A DNA stretch of 64,000 bases from Limnohabitans sp. MMS-10A-178 (GTDB lineage Bacteria > Pseudomonadota > Gammaproteobacteria > Burkholderiales > Burkholderiaceae_C): contig NZ_NERY01000002.1 of NCBI RefSeq assembly GCF_003063375.1, positions 248,001 through 312,000 of the forward strand, in the 5' to 3' direction. The notes below the pieces were generated by a model, which saw nothing but the letters and a program-made list of their open reading frames with translations, did not search any database and was not told where the DNA came from. Positions 31,036 to 40,777 of the stretch are shown here, one piece after another. Each line of letters starts with the position of its first letter. Position 1 is the first letter of the stretch. The position numbers were made by a program, and so were the translations under genes.

Positions 31036-32013
31036 TTACTGCAAACGAATGCGTGGATCGGCCAAGGTGTAGCTGATGTCGGTCAAAATCAAACCAAGGA
31101 TGTACAAGAAAGAACCAATGAACACCATGGCGCGAACAATGGCAAAGTCTTGTCCCGAGATGGCTTCAATCAAATAGCTACCCAATCCGGGAATGGCAAA
31201 GAATGATTCGGTAATGAGGCTACCCATGAACAACAAGGGAATGACCGCTACCGATGCGCTCAAAATAGGGATGAGCGCATTGCGAAGCACATGACTCAGC
31301 ATCACCCTGGCCTCCGACAAGCCTTTTGAACGTGCGGTGCGAACATAGTCTTTGCCAATTTCTTCCATGAACAAGGTGCGGTTAAACCTCACCTCGCCGC
31401 CCAAGCGAGCCAAAATGCCTACGGCTATGGGCAAAATCAAAAAGCGCCAAGCATCCAATCCTGGAGCGAAGCCTGACACAGGCATCAGTTGCAAAACACG
31501 CGAGAACATGAACTGCCCAATCACGATGAAAAAAAGTGAGGAGATCGACATGAACACCACACACAACACCGTTCCCCAAAAGTCCAGATAGGTGCCTCTA
31601 AAAAACGCAAGCCCCAAAGCCAGGACGATTGAAATACCCAAGCCCACCACAAAGGTTGGCAGCGCAAGTGCCAGGGAAGGCCCTGCGCGCCGAACAATTT
31701 CAGAGGCAATGTCGCGGCCACTGTCGGCACGACCAAAGTCAAAGGCAAACATGCGCAAGGAGCTGTCTAAAAACAAGGTGTTGGTGAGCTTAGAAATACC
31801 CTGCTCTTTTTCATTGAAGAACAAAGGTCTGTCATAGCCACGCTCGGCCTTCCACTTCTCGATGGCATCGGGGGTGACACGCTTGCCACCCAATTGCATG
31901 CGAGCCATGTCATCGGGTGTATTCACCTTGAAGAACAGCACAAAGGTGAGCAAATTGATGCCAATCAAAATGGCAAAACCATAGGCCAATTTACGAGTTA
32001 AGAAACTGAACAT
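31036..32013 (-). CDS. Permease subunit of oligopeptide ABC importer 1 (YejB/DppB-like)
   Basis: The ATG at 32013 ([12 protein letters not shown]) shares one base with the binding-protein stop (TGATG) and gives 325 residues; the frame is open 47 codons further up inside the binding-protein gene without similarity. It has an N-terminal membrane anchor, a periplasmic loop with KWKAERGYDRPL, five further membrane segments and the ATPase-contact loop RTARSKGLSEARVML. It pairs with the extended YejE-like subunit to form the membrane channel. Confidence 0.92.
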   Translation of the reverse strand: MFSFLTRKLAYGFAILIGINLLTFVLFFKVNTPDDMARMQLGGKRVTPDAIEKWKAERGYDRPLFFNEKEQGISKLTNTLFLDSSLRMFAFDFGRADSGRDIASEIVRRAGPSLALALPTFVVGLGISIVLALGLAFFRGTYLDFWGTVLCVVFMSISSLFFIVIGQFMFSRVLQLMPVSGFAPGLDAWRFLILPIAVGILARLGGEVRFNRTLFMEEIGKDYVRTARSKGLSEARVMLSHVLRNALIPILSASVAVIPLLFMGSLITESFFAIPGLGSYLIEAISGQDFAIVRAMVFIGSFLYILGLILTDISYTLADPRIRLQ

Positions 32014-34259
32014 CACAGCCTCCTTTGTGATTGTGAAGTGGCTTGAACAGCGCGTTGTGATTGACGACGGCGCCATGCTTGCCATGCTGGCCAAGCCACT
32101 GCCAAAAGCAACAATGGCAAGATAGCCACAGGCCACCAAATGCCTTGGTTCCACTCTTTGATTTTGTTGCTTCGAAGTTGTGTGTCAATGCGCAGATAGG
32201 GCAAGGAGTCGCGAATGATGTTGGAGGGCTTGCCGTTGCTCACCCATTGGTGATAAGCACCACCAAACTCCTCCGACCAACCATACAACATGGGCAACTC
32301 GTCTTGGGTGATCTCAATCATTTTGGCAATCATGGCGGCACGTTCTGGCGTGTCGTCTAAGTCTTTCATGCGGTCAAACAATTTGTCGTATTCTGCATTG
32401 GCATAGTTGCTTGAGTTCTCGCCATCAAACTTGACCTTTGAGTTGGGGCCATAGAGCAAGAACAAAAAGTTTTCTGGATCGGGATAGTCAGCCAACCAAC
32501 CCCAAAAATAGAACTGAGCGGAGCCTTTGCGCATCTTGTCCTGAAAGCGGTTGTAGTCGGTATTTCTTATCTCAATTTGAATATTGAGCTTGGCAAATTG
32601 CTTAGACACCCAATCGAGTCTGGCCTTGTAACCCGGGCCAACGCCTTGAGTGTCGTAGTTCAAAACAAGTGGCTGGCCCGTCTTGGCATCGCGGCCATTG
32701 GGGTAACCCGCTTCAACCATTAACTTCTTGGCAGCCTCAATCGATTTGCGCTTGTATTTGCCATCGGGTAATTTGTCGTAAATGACAGGGTTGGGTTGCG
32801 ACAAATTGTTGCCAAATAAACCAGGCACCACCACGCTGTGGTTCACTTGGGCGCGATCGTCTTCAAAAATAGAGACATATTCTTCAAAGTCAAACGCAAT
32901 GGCCAAAGCTTGTCGAAGTTTTTTGTTTCTAATTTTTTCTTCAGGCGTTTTACCAAGCCCCACGACAGGGTCTAACCAGTTAAAGCCAAAGTGCCAAAAG
33001 CCCACTTGAATGGTGCTGGGCAATTGAATTTTCCGCTCAAGCAATTCTTTGGCTCGACCAGTACCATCTTGAATTGAAACTTGATATCCAATGCCGGGTT
33101 CACCCCGCTCGAATTGCGGCATGTCGTAATAGCCTTGGATGAATTTGGTTGCCAAGGCAGTAGATTCCTTTTCGATCACAGAAACCACTTTGTCGACAAA
33201 AGGTGTCTTCTTGCCACAATCCTTTAACAAGCCTTTTTCTTGATCGCCAGGCGCACCCTCACAAGGGTAAGGAACACCTCTGTAGTTGGGATTTCGAACC
33301 AACTCCATGCGCGAGTTGGGAATGTATTCCGTAAGCATATAGGGGCCACTACCCACCGGCCATGTGTCTGGATTGAGGTTGCGACGAGACATGCCATCTT
33401 GCGAATAAAACGCGTCAACCTCCCAAGGAATAGGCGCGAAAAAAGTCATGGCCAGCCAATATTTAAATTGGGGATACTTGCCCACCACCCGAATTTTCAA
33501 AGTGTGGGCATCAACCACTTCAACGCCAGAAAGCGCGTGCTCACGAAAGTCAAGCCAAGGCAAATGGCCTAAGGGGCCTACTTCACGCGCAGACTTGCCC
33601 TGCTTGAGTTGCTCATTGACTTTTTTGATGTGTTTTCCGTAATCGGCCAGGCCCACAATTTTTTCAGACAAAAAACCAAAAGAAGGCGACTTGACTCTGG
33701 GGGTGGCCAGTCGCTTGATGGCGTAGGCATAGTCCTCTGCCAACAGTTCGCGGGTGCCCATGTGTTCAAAATCATATGGCCGCCGCTTGCCTTCAATTTC
33801 TGAATCTTTCAGCGCCAAATAACGGTGTTGACCATCGGCTGTTTTGGCAAAGGCCGGATGGGGCTGGTACATGATGCCTGGCTGAATTTTGAGCTCAAAC
33901 ACGCTCTCGGCTATTTGATCTGCAGGTGATTGACCAGAAAGTTCTCGGCCATTTTGGCTCAGGTATTTGACCGATGGCATTTGTGTCAGGGTTCGAGTTT
34001 CCAACTCGTAGGGGCGCTTCAAATAGTGGTATTTGAGCGGCGGTTCATAAACCGCATAGGTCCATGGCGTTTCGTTGTTGCTGTACGAAGACGTGGAATC
34101 TAAATATTTGGGCGATTCTTGATAGGAGGTGAACAAGGCATTTTCAGCCAACAAGGCCTTGGGGACGGGCTCGTTGGTAACACCGTTGCAGCCTGAAAGC
34201 AAAGCAGCCACCAACAAGCCGGCCCCAATTTTCCGGAAATGACTTTTATCGAAGTTCAA
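32013..34259 (-). CDS. Oligopeptide-binding lipoprotein of ABC importer 1 (family 5, YejA-like)
   Basis: This 748-residue solute-binding protein is long for the family (500-600 is usual). The lipoprotein signal ends in ALLSGC (Cys24). Family 5 features include [20 protein letters not shown] and [15 protein letters not shown]. Unusually, the last 45 residues hold a membrane segment ([19 protein letters not shown]) and a basic tail, so the protein may be held at both ends. The ligand is presumably a peptide, perhaps microcin C-like or murein-derived as for YejA; this is not shown. It is the first gene of the operon and diverges from fabI over 92 bp. Confidence 0.9.
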   Translation of the reverse strand: MNFDKSHFRKIGAGLLVAALLSGCNGVTNEPVPKALLAENALFTSYQESPKYLDSTSSYSNNETPWTYAVYEPPLKYHYLKRPYELETRTLTQMPSVKYLSQNGRELSGQSPADQIAESVFELKIQPGIMYQPHPAFAKTADGQHRYLALKDSEIEGKRRPYDFEHMGTRELLAEDYAYAIKRLATPRVKSPSFGFLSEKIVGLADYGKHIKKVNEQLKQGKSAREVGPLGHLPWLDFREHALSGVEVVDAHTLKIRVVGKYPQFKYWLAMTFFAPIPWEVDAFYSQDGMSRRNLNPDTWPVGSGPYMLTEYIPNSRMELVRNPNYRGVPYPCEGAPGDQEKGLLKDCGKKTPFVDKVVSVIEKESTALATKFIQGYYDMPQFERGEPGIGYQVSIQDGTGRAKELLERKIQLPSTIQVGFWHFGFNWLDPVVGLGKTPEEKIRNKKLRQALAIAFDFEEYVSIFEDDRAQVNHSVVVPGLFGNNLSQPNPVIYDKLPDGKYKRKSIEAAKKLMVEAGYPNGRDAKTGQPLVLNYDTQGVGPGYKARLDWVSKQFAKLNIQIEIRNTDYNRFQDKMRKGSAQFYFWGWLADYPDPENFLFLLYGPNSKVKFDGENSSNYANAEYDKLFDRMKDLDDTPERAAMIAKMIEITQDELPMLYGWSEEFGGAYHQWVSNGKPSNIIRDSLPYLRIDTQLRSNKIKEWNQGIWWPVAILPLLLLAVAWPAWQAWRRRQSQRAVQATSQSQRRL

Positions 34260-34351
34260 CGTTCAACCCTTTTAAACAAGCGCTTATTGTGCCCAAATTT
34301 AGGCGTGTATCGTGTCAAAATACTCGATATCGCAACTTGACAAGAACCAAA

Positions 34352-35131
34352 ATGAGCTTTCTATCCGGCAAAAAAATATTGATCACAGGTGTTCTTTCTA
34401 ACAGGTCCATCGCATATGGCATTGCCAAATCGTGTCATGAACAAGGCGCTGAGTTGGCCTTCAGCTATGTGGGTGATCGATTCAAAGATCGCATCACTGA
34501 ATTTGCTGCAGACTTCAATTCAAAACTCATTTTTGATTGTGATGTTGGGAACGATGAACAGATCAACAAGTTGTTTCAAGACTTGTCGCAACACTGGCCG
34601 CAATTTGATGGTTTTGTGCACAGCATCGGCTACGCACCCAAAGAGGCCATTGCAGGCGATTTCATTGAAGGCTTAAGTCGTGAAGGTTTTAAGATTGCGC
34701 ATGACATCAGTGCCTACAGTTTTCCAGCCATGGCCAAAGCGGCTCTGCCCTACTTGAGAGAAGATGCCGCCCTCTTAACCCTCACCTACTTGGGCTCTCT
34801 GAAGGTCGTACCCAACTACAACACCATGGGTCTTGCAAAGGCCTCGCTTGAAGCCTCTGTCAGGTACTTGGCAAACTCCTTAGGACCTAAAAAAATCAGG
34901 GTCAACGGCATCAGTGCGGGCCCCATTAAAACCCTCGCGGCTTCTGGCATTAAAGATTTCGGCAAAATTTTGAGTGCTGTTGCCGCAACATCTCCCATTC
35001 GAAGGAATGTAACCATCGAGGATGTTGGAAATACAGCGGCATTTTTAATGAGCCCACTTTCAGCTGGCATTTCAGCTGAAATTATTTATGTCGATGGCGG
35101 ATTTAGCCATGTCGTTGGCGGCATCGAGTAG
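34352..35131 (+). CDS. fabI: Enoyl-[acyl-carrier-protein] reductase (NADH)
   Basis: The ATG at 34352 ([25 protein letters not shown]) gives 259 residues, the usual FabI size; the open frame begins 21 codons earlier without similarity. The short-chain dehydrogenase fold shows the variant cofactor motif [11 protein letters not shown] and the catalytic Tyr156-X6-Lys163 in YNTMGLAK. It reduces enoyl-ACP in the last step of each fatty acid elongation cycle. The ribosome-binding site is weak. It faces the convergent decarboxylase gene, 32 bp away, with no clear terminator between. Confidence 0.97.
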   Translation: MSFLSGKKILITGVLSNRSIAYGIAKSCHEQGAELAFSYVGDRFKDRITEFAADFNSKLIFDCDVGNDEQINKLFQDLSQHWPQFDGFVHSIGYAPKEAIAGDFIEGLSREGFKIAHDISAYSFPAMAKAALPYLREDAALLTLTYLGSLKVVPNYNTMGLAKASLEASVRYLANSLGPKKIRVNGISAGPIKTLAASGIKDFGKILSAVAATSPIRRNVTIEDVGNTAAFLMSPLSAGISAEIIYVDGGFSHVVGGIE

Positions 35132-35163
35132 GTCCCCAACGCCCATTGCAAAAAGATACGTGT

Positions 35164-37434
35164 TTAAACGGCAACACAGTCGGCAAAATACCGCTTGATA
35201 CCGTCTTCGCCAATATCTTCCACCAAACCATGGATGTCGGTTTCAAAGCCTGGGCATTGCAAATTGAATTCTCGAGAGAACTTCAGGTAGTCGACAATTT
35301 TCTTGTTGAAAACCTCGCCAGGTACCAACAATGGAATACCAGGTGGGTAAGGCGTGACCAACCCAACCGTAATGCGTCCTTCTAGCTCATCGATTGACAC
35401 ACGCTCTGTTTTGCGACGCGCAATTTGAGCGTAGGCATCGGCGGGCGTCATGGCAGGCGTCAAGTCTGACAAATACATTTCCGTGGTCAAACGTGCAATG
35501 TCATATTTGGCATACAAGGTGTGAATATGCTGGCACAAATCACGCAGGCCCATGCGCTCATACTTGGGCTGCTTTTGGCAGAACTCCGGCATGATGCGCC
35601 ACATGGGCTGGTTGCGATCGTAGTCGTCTTTAAACTGCTGCAACGCGGTTAACAATGAATTCCAACGGCCTTTGGTAATGCCGATGGTGAACATGATGAA
35701 GAAGCTGTAAAGACCTGTTTTTTCCACCACCACGCCATGCTCCGTGAGGAACTTGGTGAGGATTGAGGCCGGTATACCTGTTTTGTCAAACTTGCCATCC
35801 AAATTCAAGCCTGGCGTGACAATGGTTGCCTTGATGGGGTCGAGCATGTTGAAGCCATCGGCCATTTGCCCGAAACCGTGCCACTTGCTGCCCTTCTTGC
35901 GAGAGTCACTGCGAATGATCCAGTCTTCAGCGCGGCCAATACCCTCGTCAACCAAATTCTCCGGGCCCCATACTTTGAACCACCAGTCTTTGCCGTATTC
36001 GTCGTCTACCTTGCGCATGGCGCGGCGGAAGTCTAGGGCCTCGGCAATACTCTCCTCTACCAAGGCAGTACCACCGGGTGGCTCCATCATGGCCGCAGCC
36101 ACGTCGCAACTGGCAATGATGCTGTACTGCGGGCTAGTGCTGGTATGCATGAGGTAGGCCTCGTTGAACAAATGGCGGTCCAACTTGGTGTTTTGCGAAT
36201 CTTGAATGAGCACATGACTGGCTTGGCTGATGCCAGCCAACAACTTGTGAATGGACTGTGTGGCATACACCACCGAGTTTTTTGGGCGTGGGCGCTTCTT
36301 GCCCATGGCATGGTAGGTGCCATAGAAAGGATGGAAGGCCGCATGTGGCAGCCAGGCTTCATCAAAGTGCAAGTTTTCCACATAGCCATCAAGCATGCCC
36401 TTGATGGTTTCGGTGTTGTACAACACGCCATCGTAAGTCGATTGCGTCAGGGTCATGACTCTGGGCTTGACCTTCTTGGCGTCCACCCCCATGAGCAAAG
36501 GGTTGGCCTTGATTTTGGACTGAATATTGGCCACCTCAAATTCGCTTTGAGGAATGGGGCCAATGATGCCGTAATGATTGCGCGTTGGCTTCAAGAAAAC
36601 AGGAATGGCACCCGTCATGATGATGGCGTGCAAAATTGACTTGTGGCAATTGCGATCGACCACCACCACATCGCCAGGAGCAACTGTGTGGTGCCAAACC
36701 ATTTTGTTGGAAGTGCTGGTGCCGTTGGTGACAAAGAAACAGTGGTCTGCATTGAAAATGCGGGCGGCATTGCGTTCGCTTTCGCCAATGGCGCCATTGT
36801 GGTCAAGCAATTGACCCAGCTCCTCCACGGCATTGCAAACGTCGGCACGCAACATGTTTTCACCATAAAACTGGTGATACATCTGACCCACAGGGCTCTT
36901 CAAAAACGCCACGCCACCAGAGTGACCTGGGCAATGCCATGAGTACGATCCGTCTTCTGCGTAGTCAAGCAAAGCTTTGAAAAACGGCGGTTGAAGACCT
37001 TCTAAATAACTCTTGGCTTCGCGAATGATGTGGCGCGATACAAATTCTGGCGTATCTTCAAACATGTGAATGAAGCCGTGCAGTTCTCGCAAGATGTCAT
37101 TGGGAATATGGCGAGACGTTTTGGTTTCACCGTAAATGTAAATAGGCACATCTGCGTTCTTGCGTCGAACTTCCTCGATGAAGGCCCGCAAGCTTAAAAC
37201 TGCAGGATCGAGGTCTGGTCCGGGGCTGAACTCTTCATCGTCAATCGATAAGATGAAGGCACTGGCGCGTGATTGTTGCTGCGCAAATTGCGACAGGTCG
37301 CCATAACTGGTAACCCCCAACACCTCAAACCCTTCGGTTTCGATGGCTTGCGCTAAGGCGCGAATTCCCAAACCTGATGTGTTTTCAGAACGGTAATCTT
37401 CGTCAATGATGACAATCGGAAAACGGAATTTCAT
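35164..37434 (-). CDS. Arginine/lysine/ornithine decarboxylase (fold III, PLP)
   Basis: The 756-residue protein has the layout of inducible or biosynthetic basic amino acid decarboxylases: an N-terminal receiver-like wing domain (about 1-130), a PLP-binding domain with WHCPGHSGG near 166, FVTNGTSTSNK near 234, LTQSTYDG near 329, LHFDEAW near 355 and the PLP lysine Lys397 in QSIHK, then a C-terminal domain. It makes the polyamine or its precursor (agmatine, cadaverine or putrescine). Which amino acid it prefers cannot be read with confidence. It is a single-gene unit. Confidence 0.92.
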   Translation of the reverse strand: MKFRFPIVIIDEDYRSENTSGLGIRALAQAIETEGFEVLGVTSYGDLSQFAQQQSRASAFILSIDDEEFSPGPDLDPAVLSLRAFIEEVRRKNADVPIYIYGETKTSRHIPNDILRELHGFIHMFEDTPEFVSRHIIREAKSYLEGLQPPFFKALLDYAEDGSYSWHCPGHSGGVAFLKSPVGQMYHQFYGENMLRADVCNAVEELGQLLDHNGAIGESERNAARIFNADHCFFVTNGTSTSNKMVWHHTVAPGDVVVVDRNCHKSILHAIIMTGAIPVFLKPTRNHYGIIGPIPQSEFEVANIQSKIKANPLLMGVDAKKVKPRVMTLTQSTYDGVLYNTETIKGMLDGYVENLHFDEAWLPHAAFHPFYGTYHAMGKKRPRPKNSVVYATQSIHKLLAGISQASHVLIQDSQNTKLDRHLFNEAYLMHTSTSPQYSIIASCDVAAAMMEPPGGTALVEESIAEALDFRRAMRKVDDEYGKDWWFKVWGPENLVDEGIGRAEDWIIRSDSRKKGSKWHGFGQMADGFNMLDPIKATIVTPGLNLDGKFDKTGIPASILTKFLTEHGVVVEKTGLYSFFIMFTIGITKGRWNSLLTALQQFKDDYDRNQPMWRIMPEFCQKQPKYERMGLRDLCQHIHTLYAKYDIARLTTEMYLSDLTPAMTPADAYAQIARRKTERVSIDELEGRITVGLVTPYPPGIPLLVPGEVFNKKIVDYLKFSREFNLQCPGFETDIHGLVEDIGEDGIKRYFADCVAV

Positions 37435-37545
37435 GAAGCGCCCAATTCATTGTTTAAACCATAAGTGTAAAGAATTTAAAGGCCTTTGCCGTTCTAATTT
37501 CGAATACCAAGGTACGCTTGCACCGTCATTTTCCACATGATCCTC

Positions 37546-37554
37546 TGATAGAAT
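37546..37554 (+). promoter_or_regulatory. Extended -10 of the tRNA-Ser gene
   Basis: TGATAGAAT is a TGn extended -10 located so that transcription would begin about four bases before the mature tRNA 5' end. No strong -35 is seen. Confidence 0.5.
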
Positions 37555-37564
37555 GGCCAGCTTC

Positions 37565-37654
37565 GGAGCGGTGGATGAGTGGTTTAAGTCGCACGCCTGG
37601 AAAGCGTGTGTGGGTTTATCCCCACCGCGGGTTCGAATCCCGCCTGCTCCGCCA
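37565..37654 (+). tRNA. tRNA-Ser (anticodon GGA)
   Basis: The 90-base gene folds as a type II tRNA. The acceptor stem GGAGCGG pairs with CTGCTCC (one G-T), followed by discriminator G and an encoded CCA. The anticodon stem CACGC/GCGTG encloses the loop CTGGAAA, so the anticodon GGA (37599-37601) reads UCC and UCU. The long variable arm (GTGGG...CCCAC) and the T-loop GTTCGAATC are visible. Confidence 0.97.
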
Positions 37655-37661
37655 CATTTGA

Positions 37662-37701
37662 AACCCTGCTAGAACAACGTTTTAGTGGGGTTTTCTTTTT
37701 T
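37662..37701 (+). terminator. Rho-independent terminator of tRNA-Ser
   Basis: AACCCTGCTA pairs with TAGTGGGGTT (10 bp, two G-U pairs) around an 11-base loop, followed by TTCTTTTTT. It lies 7 bases after the tRNA. Confidence 0.8.
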
Positions 37702-37754
37702 GAGGCATTAAAACTGAATTGACCTGCCCCTTGCAGTAAGTACTTGTTAAGCGA

Positions 37755-39020
37755 ATGAATATTTTCCAAAGCCCCTTGTTCAAAATTCCTGGCTACAGGC
37801 GGATGTGGTTTTCAATTTTGTTCAGTAATTTGGGAGGACAAATTACGCTCCTTGCCCTCCCTCTCACCGCGGTCTTTTTGCTAGATGCTTCGCCCACTCA
37901 GATGGGCCTGCTCACTGCCATGGAAATTGCACCCTTTGTGCTTTTGTCTTTGCCTGGTGGTGTTTTGCTAGATCGCATGCAAAAGCTACCTGTCTACATT
38001 GCTGGCGAATTTGTCATGGGGCTCTCTTTACTGACCATTCCACTGGCATGGGCCTTTGATTTGCTCACCATGGGTTGGATGTATGCCGTTTGCTTTGCCA
38101 TTGGTGCTGTTTACACCATTGCTGGCTCGGCCTCACAACTGGTGTTGACCCAGCTGGTGGGACGCGACAAATTGGTGGAAGCCTATTCCCAAAACGCCAT
38201 TGCAGGTTCTATGGCTGAAGTGATGGGGCCCGGTTTAGCGGGTATTTTGATCAAAGTATTTGGCGCCCCTTTGGCGCTGGTCATGGACGCCATTCTGCTA
38301 ATTGGTTCAGTGGCCATGCTCAAAGGGATTCGGATCCATGAACAAGTGCCGCCTCGATCGACTTGGAAGGACCGTTCGTTCAAAGCAGAACTGATGAAGG
38401 GTCTCAATTTTGTGCGCTCTCACAACATGCTGATTGAAATGGCCGTGGTTGTAGGGGCTTGGCAATTCTTTGCACAAATGGCGCTGTCTGTTCAAATCAT
38501 TTTTGCGGTCAAAGATCTGGGCCTCGATGAGGCATTGGTGGCTTTGAGTTTTGTGGCCATGGGCTTGGGCTCCATCATGGGTGGCATGGCGGGGCCGCCT
38601 ATTTCAAAACGCATTGGTTTAGGGCCAGCACTGATTCTTGGCATTGTCATCACTTCGATCGGATGGTTAAGCCTTCTCTTGCTTGAAGGGTATTTGCCAA
38701 GCATTATTCTCTTTTCGTGGATGCTGCTTTGCTTTAGTTGGGGAGCCACTTTGCTGTTCGTCAATTTCTTATCATTGAGGCAGTCTTACACGCCCACAGA
38801 ACTTCTAGGCAGAATGACAACCACCATGCGATGGCTCATTACCTTGCCTGCTGGGCCAGGAGCCATTTTGGGAGGTTGGATGGCCGAGCATGTTGGCATG
38901 CGCAGCTCCTTGATATGTGCAGGCGTTGGAACCTTGCTGGTTGCCACCATTGCCTATGCCAGACCCCGTTTGAGATCGATCAAACAACTGCCAACAGTGA
39001 ATCAAACGAACGACTCTTGA
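37755..39020 (+). CDS. MFS transporter, EntS-like group
   Basis: The 421-residue protein has 10-12 hydrophobic segments. The start MNIFQSPLFKIPGYRRMWFSILFSNLGGQI, the loop DRMQKLPVYI after the third segment and the second-half repeat resemble the EntS/MFS_3 group of exporters. The ligand is unknown; members export siderophores, drugs or metabolites. It lies about 50 bp after the tRNA terminator and converges on the ABC ATPase gene, which it overlaps by 19 bp at the 3' ends. Confidence 0.87.
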   Translation: MNIFQSPLFKIPGYRRMWFSILFSNLGGQITLLALPLTAVFLLDASPTQMGLLTAMEIAPFVLLSLPGGVLLDRMQKLPVYIAGEFVMGLSLLTIPLAWAFDLLTMGWMYAVCFAIGAVYTIAGSASQLVLTQLVGRDKLVEAYSQNAIAGSMAEVMGPGLAGILIKVFGAPLALVMDAILLIGSVAMLKGIRIHEQVPPRSTWKDRSFKAELMKGLNFVRSHNMLIEMAVVVGAWQFFAQMALSVQIIFAVKDLGLDEALVALSFVAMGLGSIMGGMAGPPISKRIGLGPALILGIVITSIGWLSLLLLEGYLPSIILFSWMLLCFSWGATLLFVNFLSLRQSYTPTELLGRMTTTMRWLITLPAGPGAILGGWMAEHVGMRSSLICAGVGTLLVATIAYARPRLRSIKQLPTVNQTNDS

Positions 39021-40756
39021 ACCCTCGGAACAGCGGCCAACAAGGTTTGCGTATAAGCATGCTGAGGTTGCTGGTAAATACTTGCAGCATCCCCCTGCTC
39101 CACCACTTGGCCTTTGTTCATCACCAGCAAAGAGTCGGACATGTATCTCACCACTTCCAAATCGTGTGAGATGAACAAATAGCTCAATCCCAAATCTTTT
39201 TGAAGATCTTTCAGCAAGTTGAGTACTTGGGCTTGAACCGAAACATCCAAAGCAGAAACAGCCTCATCCAACACCACCACCTCGGGCGACAAACTCAAAG
39301 ACCGGGCAATGGCAATGCGTTGGCGTTGGCCACCAGAAAATTCAAATGGATAGCGTTTGAGAGCTGAAGACGGCATACCCACTTTATCGAGCAATGACAA
39401 AGATTTTTTCTCCCAGTCTGCGCTGTTCTGACCAATCCCGTGAAGCTGCATGGGTTCGCTCAAAATTTCACCCACTGTGAATCGCGGATTCAAAGATGCA
39501 TACGGATTTTGAAAAACAATCTGCAATCTGCGTTTGTAAGAGGCAAACTCTGTATTGCTCATTTCAAGCAAGTTTTTGCCCTCATACAGAACCTTGCCGG
39601 CCGTGGCCTCATGGAGTCTCAGCAAGCAAAGGCCGACCGTGGTTTTACCAGAACCAGACTCGCCCACCAGTCCAACTGTTTGTCCACGCTTTAATTGGAA
39701 GCTGACATTTTCAACGGCCACAAAGTCGTCACTCTGAAACCAAGGTCCCGAGCGTTTGAAAACTTTGCGCAGGCCCTGAACTTCCAACAAGGGCTTGTCT
39801 GATTCAGAAGATTTGACAACGGAAATAGGTTCAATCGTTCGTGGGGCAACAGAAGACGCTACGGCCTCTGAGTTGTTGGCCGACATCCAATCGTCAATGG
39901 TCAGGAGCCTTTGACCCTGACGCTCTACGCTAGGACGGCAGCTCAAAAGTGCCTTGGTATACGGATCTTGCGGTTGAGTAAAAAGTGTTCTAACCGGACC
40001 CGCCTCGCGCACGGTACCCTTGCGCATGACCACAGCTTGATCGGCCACTTCACTAACCAACCCAAGATCATGGGTAATGAACAGCATAGCCATTCGGCGT
40101 CTTTCGCGCAATTCTGCGAGAAGCAACAAAATTTGGCGTTGAACCGTCACATCCAAGGCCGTGGTGGGTTCGTCTGCAATCAGCAATTCGGGCTCGCAAG
40201 CCAGTGCCATGGCAATCATGACCCTTTGCTGCTGCCCTCCTGAAAGTTCGTGTGGATAAGCATTGACTCGTTTGCGGGGCTCTGGAATGCCCACTTCTTC
40301 GAGAAGTTCACACGCCCTCTGCCCGGCTTCTCTGTTGGGTATGTTTTTGTGAATTTTCAACATCTCTGCCAACTGAAAGCCAACGGTGTAAACCGGATTC
40401 AGGGAAGTCATGGGATCTTGAAAAATCATGGCAATGCGGGAACCCCGGATCAACTGCCATTCAGACCTTGAGAGATTCAACAAGGATCGGTTGTCGTACT
40501 CAATGGAAGAATGCAAGGCGACTTTGGCATTCTGAGAAGGCAATAAGCCCATGATGGCCAAAGCACTGACAGACTTGCCGCTGCCAGACTCTCCTACCAA
40601 TGCAACAGTTCGTTCTCGGGGAATCACAAATGAAACCTCTTCAACCGCTCGAACCGGTGCTTTAGAAGCACTGATGAAATCGACTGTGAGGTTCTTCACT
40701 TCCAACAAATTGTCAGAAATTTGAGCGATGGGGGGGGGTGGTCTGCGTGTCGCCAT
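39002..40756 (-). CDS. Double ATPase subunit of oligopeptide ABC importer 2
   Basis: Two ATPase domains are fused in 584 residues. Domain 1 has Walker A GESGSGKS and LSGGQQQRV; domain 2 has GESGSGKTT and FSGGQRQRI; Walker B motifs are LLIADEP and VVVLDEA. The Cys-rich OppD-type segment between the domains is reduced to a short linker without the usual Cys cluster. It would energise the DppB/DppC-like pair encoded upstream. A run of nine C bases sits in codons 6-10 just after the start (40730-40738), a possible slippage site. The gene is last in its operon. Confidence 0.92.
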   Translation of the reverse strand: MATRRPPPPIAQISDNLLEVKNLTVDFISASKAPVRAVEEVSFVIPRERTVALVGESGSGKSVSALAIMGLLPSQNAKVALHSSIEYDNRSLLNLSRSEWQLIRGSRIAMIFQDPMTSLNPVYTVGFQLAEMLKIHKNIPNREAGQRACELLEEVGIPEPRKRVNAYPHELSGGQQQRVMIAMALACEPELLIADEPTTALDVTVQRQILLLLAELRERRRMAMLFITHDLGLVSEVADQAVVMRKGTVREAGPVRTLFTQPQDPYTKALLSCRPSVERQGQRLLTIDDWMSANNSEAVASSVAPRTIEPISVVKSSESDKPLLEVQGLRKVFKRSGPWFQSDDFVAVENVSFQLKRGQTVGLVGESGSGKTTVGLCLLRLHEATAGKVLYEGKNLLEMSNTEFASYKRRLQIVFQNPYASLNPRFTVGEILSEPMQLHGIGQNSADWEKKSLSLLDKVGMPSSALKRYPFEFSGGQRQRIAIARSLSLSPEVVVLDEAVSALDVSVQAQVLNLLKDLQKDLGLSYLFISHDLEVVRYMSDSLLVMNKGQVVEQGDAASIYQQPQHAYTQTLLAAVPRVQESFV

Positions 40757-40777
40757 GAGAAAAACAATCGATAAAGC

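Noticed and set aside
35162-37459. GTTTAAAC present at both ends of the decarboxylase gene (35162-35169 and 37452-37459)
   Set aside because: An 8-bp palindrome is expected about once in this much sequence; one copy includes the stop codon. Probably chance, with no other sign of an element boundary.
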